A stretch of 28,970 bases of DNA. Origin: a virus. Below are positions 17,383 to 24,288 of the stretch, piece by piece. Below the pieces are notes generated by a model. The model worked only from the letters and a program-made list of their open reading frames with translations, was not told the DNA's origin and ran no database searches. Position 1 is the first letter of the stretch, and every line of letters starts with the position of its first letter. The translations under genes were made by a program, and so were the position numbers. The stretch is from IMG/VR virus record IMGVR_UViG_3300025438_001139, positions 1 to 28,970 of that record. One strand, 5' to 3'.

Positions 17383-18293
17383 AAGAACTATGGGTAGAAA
17401 AGTGGAGACCTAAAACAGTTGACGGTTATGTGTTTCGAGATGAGGCACAACGTAAGCAAGTAAACACTTGGATTAAAGATAAAACTATTCCGCATTTGCT
17501 ATTCAGCGGTAACGCAGGTATTGGTAAAACTACACTTGCCAAACTGCTGTTTAACGAACTTGATCTGAATGACTTAGACGTATTAGAAATTAACGCATCG
17601 CGTACTAACTCAGTAGATGATGTTCGTAATAAGATTGTCAACTTTGTACAAATGATTCCGTTTGGTGACTTTAAAGTTGTGCTACTTGACGAGGCTGATT
17701 ATTTGAGTCCTGGCGCACAAGCAGCATTGCGTGGTGTTATGGAAGAATATCACAGCACAGCAAGGTTTATTTTAACTTGTAACTATCCTAACAGAATTAT
17801 TCCAGCTATCCATAGTCGTTGCCAGGGCTTTCATATTGCTAAAATTGACCAGACTGAGTTTACTGCTCGCGTAGCAGAGATTCTTATTACAGAAGGTGTT
17901 ATTCCAGATTTGGATATCTTAGACACTTATGTAAAGGCAACATATCCAGACTTGCGCAAATGTATCAATATGGTACAGATGAATGTACAAGAAGGTAGTT
18001 TACTTCGTCCTAATGAAGGTGATACTGGAAATAGTGACTGGAAACTAGATATGGTTGAGTTATTTAAACAAGGTAAGATTAATGATGCACGTAAATTACT
18101 TTGTGGTGCAGTTCGACCAGAAGAAATGGAAGAGATTTATCGTTGGCTGTATGACAATGTTGAACTGTTCGGAAACGATGAACAACAAGATAATGCCGTG
18201 CTAACTATTAAGCAAGGTCTTGTAGATCATGCATTGGTTGCTGATGCAGAGATAAATCTTGCAGCCACGCTCATAAGGTTAGGACGACTATAA
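17379..18293 (+). CDS. 44: Sliding-clamp loader ATPase (T4 gp44-like)
   Basis: A 304-aa AAA+ ATPase, close in length to T4 gp44 (319 aa). It begins [12 protein letters not shown], the family's WxEKYRPK signature. Walker A is GNAGIGKT (44-51), Walker B is LLDEAD (102-107), and SRC (146-148) gives the arginine-finger motif. With a gp62-like subunit, gp44 opens and loads the gp45 clamp onto DNA for the replisome and for late transcription. The first 20 bases duplicate 16643-16662, so this 5' end was re-supplied next to the endonuclease gene and the protein appears intact. It is translationally coupled to the endonuclease (ATGA), and its stop overlaps the ATG of an orphan ferredoxin fragment (TAATG). 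Confidence 0.9.
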   Translation: MKELWVEKWRPKTVDGYVFRDEAQRKQVNTWIKDKTIPHLLFSGNAGIGKTTLAKLLFNELDLNDLDVLEINASRTNSVDDVRNKIVNFVQMIPFGDFKVVLLDEADYLSPGAQAALRGVMEEYHSTARFILTCNYPNRIIPAIHSRCQGFHIAKIDQTEFTARVAEILITEGVIPDLDILDTYVKATYPDLRKCINMVQMNVQEGSLLRPNEGDTGNSDWKLDMVELFKQGKINDARKLLCGAVRPEEMEEIYRWLYDNVELFGNDEQQDNAVLTIKQGLVDHALVADAEINLAATLIRLGRL

Positions 18294-18364
18294 TGACATA
18301 TTTAGTTACTGACAATTGTATTAAATGTAAACACATGGATTGTGTAAGTGTATGTCCAGTGTAA
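18293..18364 (+). pseudogene. Orphan 5' fragment of a ferredoxin gene
   Basis: The frame encodes 23 residues, [12 protein letters not shown]... ending DCVSVCPV, and then TAA. This is the N-terminus of a FdxA-type 7Fe ferredoxin, including the Cys cluster, cut exactly where the family continues with DCFYEG. The ATG overlaps the clamp-loader stop, so this was the original ferredoxin start. It is about 85 percent identical by eye to the copy at 19182, not identical, so the second copy was not a simple duplication of this one. Confidence 0.8.
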
Positions 18365-18392
18365 AAACTGCGTTTTTGTTTGTCCGGCATAA
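18360..18392 (+). pseudogene. Possible second ferredoxin scrap ([10 protein letters not shown])
   Basis: In another frame directly behind the orphan fragment, the sequence reads [10 protein letters not shown] and then stop. This resembles the CKHxDCVxVCPV segment of the ferredoxin with a short deletion. It may be the remains of an earlier cleavage and repair event at the same site. It is short, so chance similarity cannot be excluded. Confidence 0.4.
18363..18377 (+). terminator. Weak hairpin with T-rich tail before the second endonuclease gene
   Basis: AAAAAC and GTTTTT form a 6-bp stem around TGC, followed by GTTTGT. It is weak and A-T rich, so termination is only possible. It occupies the same place as the 16653 hairpin in the first cassette: after the orphan gene fragment and before the late promoter. 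Confidence 0.35.
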
Positions 18393-18395
18393 ATA
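18388..18395 (+). promoter_or_regulatory. Late promoter (CATAAATA) of the second endonuclease gene
   Basis: A late octamer ending five bases before the ATG at 18401. There is no Shine-Dalgarno, so a transcript from here would be leaderless or nearly so. Confidence 0.5.
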
Positions 18396-18400
18396 TATGT

Positions 18401-19174
18401 ATGACTAATAAAAAATTAACGCAAGCACAATTTATTGATCGATGTAAAGAAATATACATCGATCAATACTTATATGATAAAACAATTTATATTAATACTA
18501 GATCTAATGTATCTGTAGAATGTAAAGATCATGGAACATTTGAAAAAAATGCAAGAGCACTTATACAAGGCAACGGATGTAAGCAATGTAATACAAAATG
18601 GAATAATTACATACAACGCCAGAGAATGACTACAGAGCAGTTTGTTACTAAAGCAATAGATTTACACGATAATTATTATAGTTATGAAAATACAGACTAT
18701 TTTAATAGTAGGACTAATGTAATAATAACGTGTCCAATACACGGCAATTTTGAACAGTGTGCAGGCGGACACTTAGAAGGGTACGGATGTCGAAAGTGTG
18801 GAGATTTAAAACACGGAGACTATAGACCGTGGTTTGTAAAAACTTACTTTGACCGATTTCCCGAAAAGAAGGACTTACCTGCAACATTGTACTTGTTGTA
18901 TAACAAAGACGAAGACTTTTACAAAGTTGGTATAACAACAAAAGACAATGTAAAAGATAGAATAAAGTATATAAGTCATTATACATTTGAGATAGTTGAC
19001 ACTGTGTCAAATACAATGTATAATATAGCAATAGCAGAGCAAGAAATACTTGCTAATGCTGAAAAATACAAACCTAAAAAACGATTTGGAGGTTACAGCG
19101 AATGTATCAAAAACTATGTAAACATACAACAGTATGTTCCGAACAAGGCCGGACGCCTTATCAAGGAGGGCTAG
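18401..19174 (+). CDS. Homing endonuclease: two zinc modules plus GIY-YIG nuclease (257 aa)
   Basis: A 257-aa protein. Two tandem repeats of about 60 residues (7-63 and 76-133) each have a CxxH...GCxxC zinc signature (C41/H44/C60/C63 and C111/H114/C130/C133), probably for DNA recognition. The C-terminal domain (about 161-235) starts LYLLY...YKVGI, the GIY-YIG core, with R187 and the glutamates of IAEQEIL (E213/E215) as candidate catalytic residues. I chose the ATG at 18401 over the TTG at 18380, which lies before the late promoter. It ends in TAG. Its last codons contain AAGGAGG, the ribosome-binding site for the ferredoxin copy that follows. It interrupts a ferredoxin gene, with a 5' fragment left upstream. 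Confidence 0.75.
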   Translation: MTNKKLTQAQFIDRCKEIYIDQYLYDKTIYINTRSNVSVECKDHGTFEKNARALIQGNGCKQCNTKWNNYIQRQRMTTEQFVTKAIDLHDNYYSYENTDYFNSRTNVIITCPIHGNFEQCAGGHLEGYGCRKCGDLKHGDYRPWFVKTYFDRFPEKKDLPATLYLLYNKDEDFYKVGITTKDNVKDRIKYISHYTFEIVDTVSNTMYNIAIAEQEILANAEKYKPKKRFGGYSECIKNYVNIQQYVPNKAGRLIKEG

Positions 19175-19181
19175 GCAGATT

Positions 19182-19544
19182 ATGACATATTTAGTAACTG
19201 ACAATTGTATCAATTGTAAACACACTGATTGTGTTGTTGTCTGCCCTTAGCTTGTTGATTGTTTTTATGAAGGTGAAAACTTTCTAGTAATTAATCCAGA
19301 TGAATGTATTGACTGCGGCGTTTGTGAGGCAGAATGTCCAGTAAATGCAATTTTACCAGATAATGCATTTGATACAGATGAAGAAGCACAGAAGTGGTAT
19401 GATATTAATATGAAGTATAGTTTAATTTGGCCTGTTATTACTGAAATAGGCACTAAGCTTCCTGATGCTGCTGAGTGGGAAGGTGTTCCTAATAAGTACG
19501 ATAGTGGACTTATGAGCGAATTGCCAGGTAAAGGTAATGTCTAA
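19182..19544 (+). pseudogene. fdxA: FdxA-type 7Fe ferredoxin with an internal in-frame TAG
   Basis: A 120-codon frame for an Azotobacter-type 7Fe ferredoxin. The N-terminal cluster is [15 protein letters not shown] and the second cluster is CIDCGVCEAECPV. The typical C-terminal tail (WPVITEIG...LPDAAEWEGVPNK) is present. Such proteins carry one 3Fe-4S and one 4Fe-4S cluster and move electrons in the cytosol. At codon 23 (19248-19250) there is a TAG. The family reads CPVDCFYEG, but here it reads CP-stop-L-VDCFYEG, which is a clean 6-base insertion. No in-frame start follows nearby, so the gene is either dead or needs TAG read-through. Everything else is intact. AAGGAGG (19163-19169) inside the endonuclease gene serves as ribosome-binding site. 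Confidence 0.75.
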
Positions 19545-19695
19545 TAAGGATTTAATTCACAGTTTAATGCGAATAGAAATTCTAGAGAGCGAAGTTGAAT
19601 ACGCTAAATCTCAATTGCAGCCGCATGATACCGGTCATATACATACTACTATTAGTTGGTTGCAACAAAGAATAGAAGATTTAAAAGGAAATTAA
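19537..19695 (+). CDS. Small conserved helical phage protein (52 aa)
   Basis: A 52-aa protein starting MSNKDLIHSLMRIEILESEV, with SQLQPHDTGHIHTTISWLQ in the middle. It is amphipathic and helical, probably coiled-coil. It overlaps the end of the ferredoxin frame by eight bases and ends one base before the DHFR start. I recognise this QPHDTGHIHTTI pattern as a small unassigned gene of T4-like marine phages. Its tight packing supports it as real. Confidence 0.65.
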   Translation: MSNKDLIHSLMRIEILESEVEYAKSQLQPHDTGHIHTTISWLQQRIEDLKGN

Positions 19696-19696
19696 T

Positions 19697-20164
19697 ATGA
19701 TTAGAGCAATTCTAGCATGTGACGAAAATTGGGGCATTGGCAAGAACGGTGATATGCCGTGGCTGCATAATCGTGCAGACCTACAATGGTTTAAGAAAAT
19801 GACCTACGGACAAGCAATTGTTATGGGGCGTAATACTTGGAATAGTTTGCCTGTTAAACCGTTGCCGGGTCGACAAAACATAGTTGTAAGTTCTACTAAA
19901 GTGGAAGGTGCAACATATACATTTGGACAAGGGGTTAAACAACAAATTGTAGACTTAAACCTTGAGCATCCAGTTTGGATCATTGGTGGGGGGCAGTTAA
20001 TTGAACACTGTTTGGATATCATTGACGAGCTATGGCTTAGCCGTATTGAAGGCGAATACGATTGTGACGTTAGCCTTCCAGGTACTAAAATTTTAGAACA
20101 GTTTGATCTTGACAGCGTAAGCCCAGAAACTGACATTTATGTTGAGAAATGGGTTAGAAAATGA
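19697..20164 (+). CDS. folA: Dihydrofolate reductase
   Basis: A 155-aa DHFR of normal length. The N-terminus MIRAILACDENWGIGKNGDMP followed by W matches the active-site loop, with the catalytic acidic residue in the DLQWFKKMT helix. The NADPH-binding motifs VMGRNTW and WIIGGGQL are present. It reduces dihydrofolate, the by-product of ThyA, to tetrahydrofolate using NADPH. It overlaps thyA by four bases (ATGA), and the pair with glyA forms a complete dTMP folate cycle. It is the counterpart of T4 frd. Confidence 0.92.
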   Translation: MIRAILACDENWGIGKNGDMPWLHNRADLQWFKKMTYGQAIVMGRNTWNSLPVKPLPGRQNIVVSSTKVEGATYTFGQGVKQQIVDLNLEHPVWIIGGGQLIEHCLDIIDELWLSRIEGEYDCDVSLPGTKILEQFDLDSVSPETDIYVEKWVRK

Positions 20165-21003
20165 AACAATATTTAGACGCTCTTGAATACATTTTAGCTA
20201 ACGGTGAAAATGTTAGTGATCGCACAGGAATAGGTACACGCAGTGTGTTTGGTTATCAGATGCGTTTTAATTTGCAGGATGGATTTCCTGCTGTTACTAC
20301 AAAGAAACTTGCCTGGCGTAGTGTAGTCGGCGAGTTGCTATGGTTCTTGGAAGGTAGCACAGACGAGCGAAGGCTTGCTGAACGCACGTTTGAAAAGCCC
20401 CGTGAGGAACTTACAGATAAGACAACTATTTGGACTGCTAATGCTAATGCACAAGGTAAAGCACTAGGTTATGCAGACGGCGAACTTGGACCAGTATATG
20501 GTTACCAATGGCGCAACTTTAATGGTGTAGATCAAATTGCTGGGCTTATCAAAGACATTAAAACAAATCCTAACAGCAGGCGTTTAATTCTCAGTGCGTG
20601 GAATGCTAGTGAAATTGATCGTATGGCACTTCCTCCTTGTCACACACTAAGTCAGTTCCGCGTAATGAATGGCAAACTACACTGCCAGATGTATCAGCGT
20701 AGTGCAGACATGTTCCTTGGCGTACCGTTTAATATTGCCAGCTACAGTTTGCTTACACATATGCTTGCACAAATTTGCGAACTACAAGTAGGCGATTTTG
20801 TATGGAGCGGTGGAGATTGTCATATCTATCAAAATCATATGGAACAAGTCAATCAACAACTTACTCGCACGCCAATGCAGGAACCGCATTTGCTTATGCC
20901 TGCATTTAATACATTGGATGAATTGCTTGCTACTAACACAAGTGGGTATAAGTTAATTAACTATACGCCAATGGATTCAATTAAGGCTCCGATGGCGATA
21001 TAA
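20161..21003 (+). CDS. thyA: Thymidylate synthase (ThyA)
   Basis: A 280-aa ThyA. It has the dUMP/folate-binding N-terminus (SDRTGIGTRSVFGYQMRFNL), the active-site Cys160 in LPPCHTLSQF, the RSADMFLGVPFNIASY motif and the C-terminal MAI. The length is close to T4 td (286 aa), and I see no intron or intein in it. It methylates dUMP to dTMP using 5,10-methylene-THF and releases dihydrofolate. It is coupled to DHFR by ATGA. ThyA is notable because many marine cyanophages use ThyX instead. Confidence 0.95.
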   Translation: MKQYLDALEYILANGENVSDRTGIGTRSVFGYQMRFNLQDGFPAVTTKKLAWRSVVGELLWFLEGSTDERRLAERTFEKPREELTDKTTIWTANANAQGKALGYADGELGPVYGYQWRNFNGVDQIAGLIKDIKTNPNSRRLILSAWNASEIDRMALPPCHTLSQFRVMNGKLHCQMYQRSADMFLGVPFNIASYSLLTHMLAQICELQVGDFVWSGGDCHIYQNHMEQVNQQLTRTPMQEPHLLMPAFNTLDELLATNTSGYKLINYTPMDSIKAPMAI

Positions 21004-21034
21004 GTAACATTATAGACAGTAAACTTATCGTTGC

Positions 21035-22291
21035 ATGATAAATTTGATAGAACGATCTCGTATAGATAATAATCGAGACATTTGGAATACACCTGAGAGT
21101 AATATAGTGGTTAAAAATATTGTAGTAGTCGGCGCAGGCATCAGCGGAGTGTTGGCAGCATATTATCTTGCCAAGGCAGGGCATAAAGTAACTGTTTACG
21201 AACAAGAGCGTTATCCTGCAATGCGCACCAGTTTCGCCAATGGTGGACAAGTAAGTGTTAGCAATAGCGAAGTCTGGACAACGTGGGGTAACGTGGCCAA
21301 AGGCATCAAGTGGATGTTCAAGAAGGATGCTCCACTGTTGATTCGCCCGACGTTTGAATGGGCGAAAATTCGTTGGATGGCAAAGTTCATGTGGAACACC
21401 ATTACCGACAAGTATGCAAGGAACACAGCAGAAACTATCCAGATGGGTATGCGTTCACGTGATCTATATAAAGAGATCATTGCTGAAGAAGGTATAGAAT
21501 TTGATCAGAGTTACAAGGGTATCCTACACTTCTACAAAGACGACAAATATTTTGCAGACGCTGAATCTGTAACAGAACTGTATGAAGCAAATGGTTGTCA
21601 GTGGCAGATAGTATCTCCATACAAGATGCACGAGCTCGAACCTACATTACAAAATGATGGCGAGTTAGTTGGCGGCGTTTGGACCAAAGATGACTGGGTA
21701 GGAGATATACACAAGTTCTGTATCGAACTGTCTAAAGTATTGAAAACCAAATACGGAGTTAGGTTCGAGTTTGGTGATAAAGTTAAACATGTGAATACCT
21801 TATCACACTATGATGTTATTGTGATTAGTAGTGGTGTAGGAAGTGTAGAACTTGCTAAAACGGCAGGAGACACAATCGATGTCTATCCAGTAAAAGGATA
21901 CAGCATCACAATCAATTTAGATGACGAAAGTTATGCACACACACCACAAACCAGTTTGTTAGACGATCAAGCAAAGATTGTGACCAGTACATTGGGTAGA
22001 AGATTCCGTGTTGCTGGAACTGCCGAACTAACTGGTGAGAACTATGATATACGGCATGATCGTATTAAACCGCTGTTGGATTGGGTGCATACTAACTTTC
22101 CCAAGATTAATACACATGACTATTCCCCGTGGGCGTGTCTACGTCCTATGACACCAGACATGATGCCTATTGTAGAGCGGAGTAAGAATAACCCCAGAGT
22201 GTTTTACCACACTGGACATGGCCACTTAGGTTGGACACTGAGTCCTGCAACTGCCGTGAGACTAACTAAATTAATTAAGGATTACAGATGA
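21035..22291 (+). CDS. dadA: DadA-like FAD-dependent D-amino-acid dehydrogenase/oxidase
   Basis: A 418-aa FAD oxidoreductase of the DAO/DadA family. The dinucleotide-binding motif is VVVGAGISG (G33-A-G-I-S-G38), followed by the DadA-type RTSFANGGQVSVS. The C-terminal FAD segment is YHTGHGHLGWTLSP. The family oxidatively deaminates D-amino acids (D-alanine in DadA) and passes electrons to the respiratory chain; related members act on glycine or sarcosine, so the substrate is open. There is an extra N-terminal stretch of about 28 residues; no later ATG precedes the Rossmann motif. Codon use looks slightly more GC-rich than the structural genes, which suggests capture from a bacterium. The TGA overlaps the glyA ATG. 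Confidence 0.8.
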   Translation: MINLIERSRIDNNRDIWNTPESNIVVKNIVVVGAGISGVLAAYYLAKAGHKVTVYEQERYPAMRTSFANGGQVSVSNSEVWTTWGNVAKGIKWMFKKDAPLLIRPTFEWAKIRWMAKFMWNTITDKYARNTAETIQMGMRSRDLYKEIIAEEGIEFDQSYKGILHFYKDDKYFADAESVTELYEANGCQWQIVSPYKMHELEPTLQNDGELVGGVWTKDDWVGDIHKFCIELSKVLKTKYGVRFEFGDKVKHVNTLSHYDVIVISSGVGSVELAKTAGDTIDVYPVKGYSITINLDDESYAHTPQTSLLDDQAKIVTSTLGRRFRVAGTAELTGENYDIRHDRIKPLLDWVHTNFPKINTHDYSPWACLRPMTPDMMPIVERSKNNPRVFYHTGHGHLGWTLSPATAVRLTKLIKDYR

Positions 22292-23430
22292 TTGATAAAC
22301 GTATTTTAAGTATTTTATCTGCCGAAGGCATTCGACAAGCAGACACAATTGAACTAATTGCCAGTGAAAACTTTGCCAGCGATGAAGTAATGCAGTTGTG
22401 TGGCAGCATACTAACCAACAAGTATGCAGAAGGTTATCCGGGCAAGCGTTATTATAACGGCTGCGATAACATGGACGAAGTTGAGCAACTTGCTATTGAT
22501 ACACTGTGCAAGCTATACGGTGCAAAATTTGCTAACGTGCAACCGCACAGCGGTGCTAATGCCAACACAGCAGTATATCAAGCATTGATGCATCCCGGCG
22601 ATCGTTTACTGGGTATGGACTTAGCCAGTGGTGGACACTTATCGCACGGTAGCAAACCTAATATCTCAGGCAAGATATACGACTGCTATGCTTACGGTGT
22701 TGGTGCTAACGGATACCTAGACTATGATGCTGTTCAAGCACAAGCGTTTGATGTGCGCCCACATGTTATTGTAGCCGGGGCTAGTGCGTATCCTAGAGTA
22801 ATTGATTGGGCAAAGTTCCGTGAGATCGCAGACAGTGTAGGTGCTTACCTTGTGATTGATATGGCACACTACAGTGGACTCATTGCCGGCGGTGCGTATC
22901 CTAATCCTGTGCCATTTGCCGATGTAGTTACATCAACTACACACAAGACACTGCGTGGCCCACGCGGCGGCATTATACTTTGGAATGATGAAACACTTAC
23001 TAAGAAGATTAATAGTGCTATATTCCCAGGTACACAAGGCGGCCCACTAATGCATATCATTGCAGCTAAAGCACAGTGCTTTATCGAAGCCGATACGCAA
23101 GAGTTCAAAGACTATGCACATGCTGTTGTACGCAACGCACAAGCAATGTGTGATGTGTTTGTTAAAGAAGGCTGTAGTGTACAAACAGGTGGCACTGATT
23201 CGCACGTTATTCTGATGGATTTGAGTAACAGCAAGCACAGTGGTCGGGCTGCTGCTGACTTATTGGAAGCAAATGATATCACAGTGAACAAGAACGGTAT
23301 TCCAAATGATCCTCGCAGCTTTGTAGAGACCAGCGGTATCCGAATTGGCACAGCCGCAGAAACTACTCGTGGTCACGATGAACATTGGTTCCGTCAACTT
23401 GCATACACTATTGTTGATATCCTAAAATGA
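22288..23430 (+). CDS. glyA: Serine hydroxymethyltransferase
   Basis: A 380-aa PLP enzyme. It has IELIASENFAS near the start, AEGYPGKRYYNGC, VQPHSGANAN and the PLP-lysine motif STTHKTLRGPRGG (K220). The family is usually about 415-420 aa; this one appears trimmed mainly at the C-terminus, with the core kept. It converts serine and THF to glycine and 5,10-methylene-THF, the carbon donor for ThyA. It overlaps dadA upstream (ATGA) and a small gene downstream. Together with folA and thyA it closes the dTMP folate cycle within 3.7 kb. Confidence 0.92.
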   Translation: MIDKRILSILSAEGIRQADTIELIASENFASDEVMQLCGSILTNKYAEGYPGKRYYNGCDNMDEVEQLAIDTLCKLYGAKFANVQPHSGANANTAVYQALMHPGDRLLGMDLASGGHLSHGSKPNISGKIYDCYAYGVGANGYLDYDAVQAQAFDVRPHVIVAGASAYPRVIDWAKFREIADSVGAYLVIDMAHYSGLIAGGAYPNPVPFADVVTSTTHKTLRGPRGGIILWNDETLTKKINSAIFPGTQGGPLMHIIAAKAQCFIEADTQEFKDYAHAVVRNAQAMCDVFVKEGCSVQTGGTDSHVILMDLSNSKHSGRAAADLLEANDITVNKNGIPNDPRSFVETSGIRIGTAAETTRGHDEHWFRQLAYTIVDILK

Positions 23431-23651
23431 TGGGGCACGGTAAAAACGGCAGCAACCTTCCTGACCAATATAGAATTGAAAAGAAGTTTGCTTGGATGCC
23501 TGTAGTATCTAGTAGTAAGAAGCGGGTGTGGCTAACATATTATTACATTAGACGTACATACCACGACGATAACGGTAAGCCTCCTATATACAGGCTTAAT
23601 TGGGATTATATTTTTACAAAGAACGAATATCTACTGGAATTATTAAAATGA
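23427..23651 (+). CDS. Small basic hypothetical protein (74 aa)
   Basis: A 74-aa basic, aromatic-rich protein (RVWLTYYYIRRTYHDD in the middle). The start overlaps the glyA stop (ATG at 23427 or 23430), and the end overlaps the next start (ATGA). No domain recognised. Its packing between real genes and the absence of an alternative reading frame support it. Confidence 0.55.
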   Translation: MMGHGKNGSNLPDQYRIEKKFAWMPVVSSSKKRVWLTYYYIRRTYHDDNGKPPIYRLNWDYIFTKNEYLLELLK

Positions 23652-23830
23652 GTGAACGATTAGAAAAAATAGCAGCAGGAGCATGTGAAGACTGTCGCAT
23701 AGAAATAAGCACAGACGGCATTGCAGTAGACAGCAGTACAGGAAACTTATACCTAGAGGCAGGAATTTTAATGACAGTAATAGCAGTTTTATACATTGGC
23801 AAGAAACTAGTGGACAAATACATTAAATGA
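23648..23830 (+). CDS. Small membrane-anchored protein (60 aa)
   Basis: A 60-aa protein starting MSERLEKIAAGACEDCRIEI. A CEDC pair sits in the N-terminal half, and one transmembrane helix (about 38-54, AGILMTVIAVLYIG) lies near the C-terminus, followed by KKLVDKYIK. The predicted topology is a cytoplasmic or periplasmic head with a single anchor. I use the ATG at 23648 (ATGA overlap) rather than the upstream TTG at 23600. Function unknown. Confidence 0.55.
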   Translation: MSERLEKIAAGACEDCRIEISTDGIAVDSSTGNLYLEAGILMTVIAVLYIGKKLVDKYIK

Positions 23831-24261
23831 AAACTAAATTTATCGCGGCATTTATGGATGTTGCAGAACGGTTTGCACAGCTAAGTTCAGCAACACGTTT
23901 ACAAGTTGGTGCTATTGTTGTTAAAGATGATCGTATTTCAAGTATTGGATATAATGGAATGCCTAGTGGATGGGATAATAATTGTGAAAATATAATTGGT
24001 GTACATAAAAACGAGCCGGTATTAAAAACTAAACCTGAAGTAATTCACGCAGAAAGTAATGCAATTACAAAGTTAGCTAAAAGTAGTGAAAGTGGGGCGG
24101 GTGCAACTATGTTTATTACGCATGCTCCTTGTATGGATTGTGCCAAACTGATATATCAAAGTGGAATAGTTACTGTATACTATCGTAATGCTTATCGTAA
24201 CACAGACGGTATTGACTTTCTAGCAAAGTCTGACGTTGAGGTCATAAAGATAGGGGACTAA
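23827..24261 (+). CDS. cd: dCMP deaminase (T4 cd-like)
   Basis: A 144-aa zinc-dependent deoxycytidylate deaminase. The zinc and catalytic motif HAE (in VIHAESNAI) and PCxxC (APCMDCAK) are both present. It converts dCMP to dUMP, the ThyA substrate, so it feeds the folate/dTMP genes just upstream. It is shorter than T4 Cd (193 aa). The start overlaps the previous stop (ATGA). The gene ends inside the stem-loop that separates it from phoH. Confidence 0.88.
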   Translation: MKTKFIAAFMDVAERFAQLSSATRLQVGAIVVKDDRISSIGYNGMPSGWDNNCENIIGVHKNEPVLKTKPEVIHAESNAITKLAKSSESGAGATMFITHAPCMDCAKLIYQSGIVTVYYRNAYRNTDGIDFLAKSDVEVIKIGD

Positions 24262-24274
24262 TTAAAGTCCCCTA
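24251..24274. terminator. Bidirectional stem-loop between convergent genes
   Basis: TAGGGGACT (24251-24259) and AGTCCCCTA (24266-24274) are perfect 9-bp complements around AATTAA. The stem overlaps the end of the dCMP deaminase gene and lies before the end of phoH on the other strand. It is likely an intrinsic terminator for one or both; the T tracts on either side are weak. Confidence 0.75.
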
Positions 24275-24288
24275 TTACTAGTCTTTAA

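Noticed and set aside
19248-19250. Genome-wide recoding of TAG as an amino acid
   Set aside because: TAG ends the minus-strand CxxC gene and the GIY-YIG gene at natural ends, and no other gene has an internal TAG. A local insertion explains the case in the ferredoxin better.
20161-21003. A td-type intron in thyA, as in T4
   Set aside because: The thyA frame is continuous and of normal length with all motifs in place.
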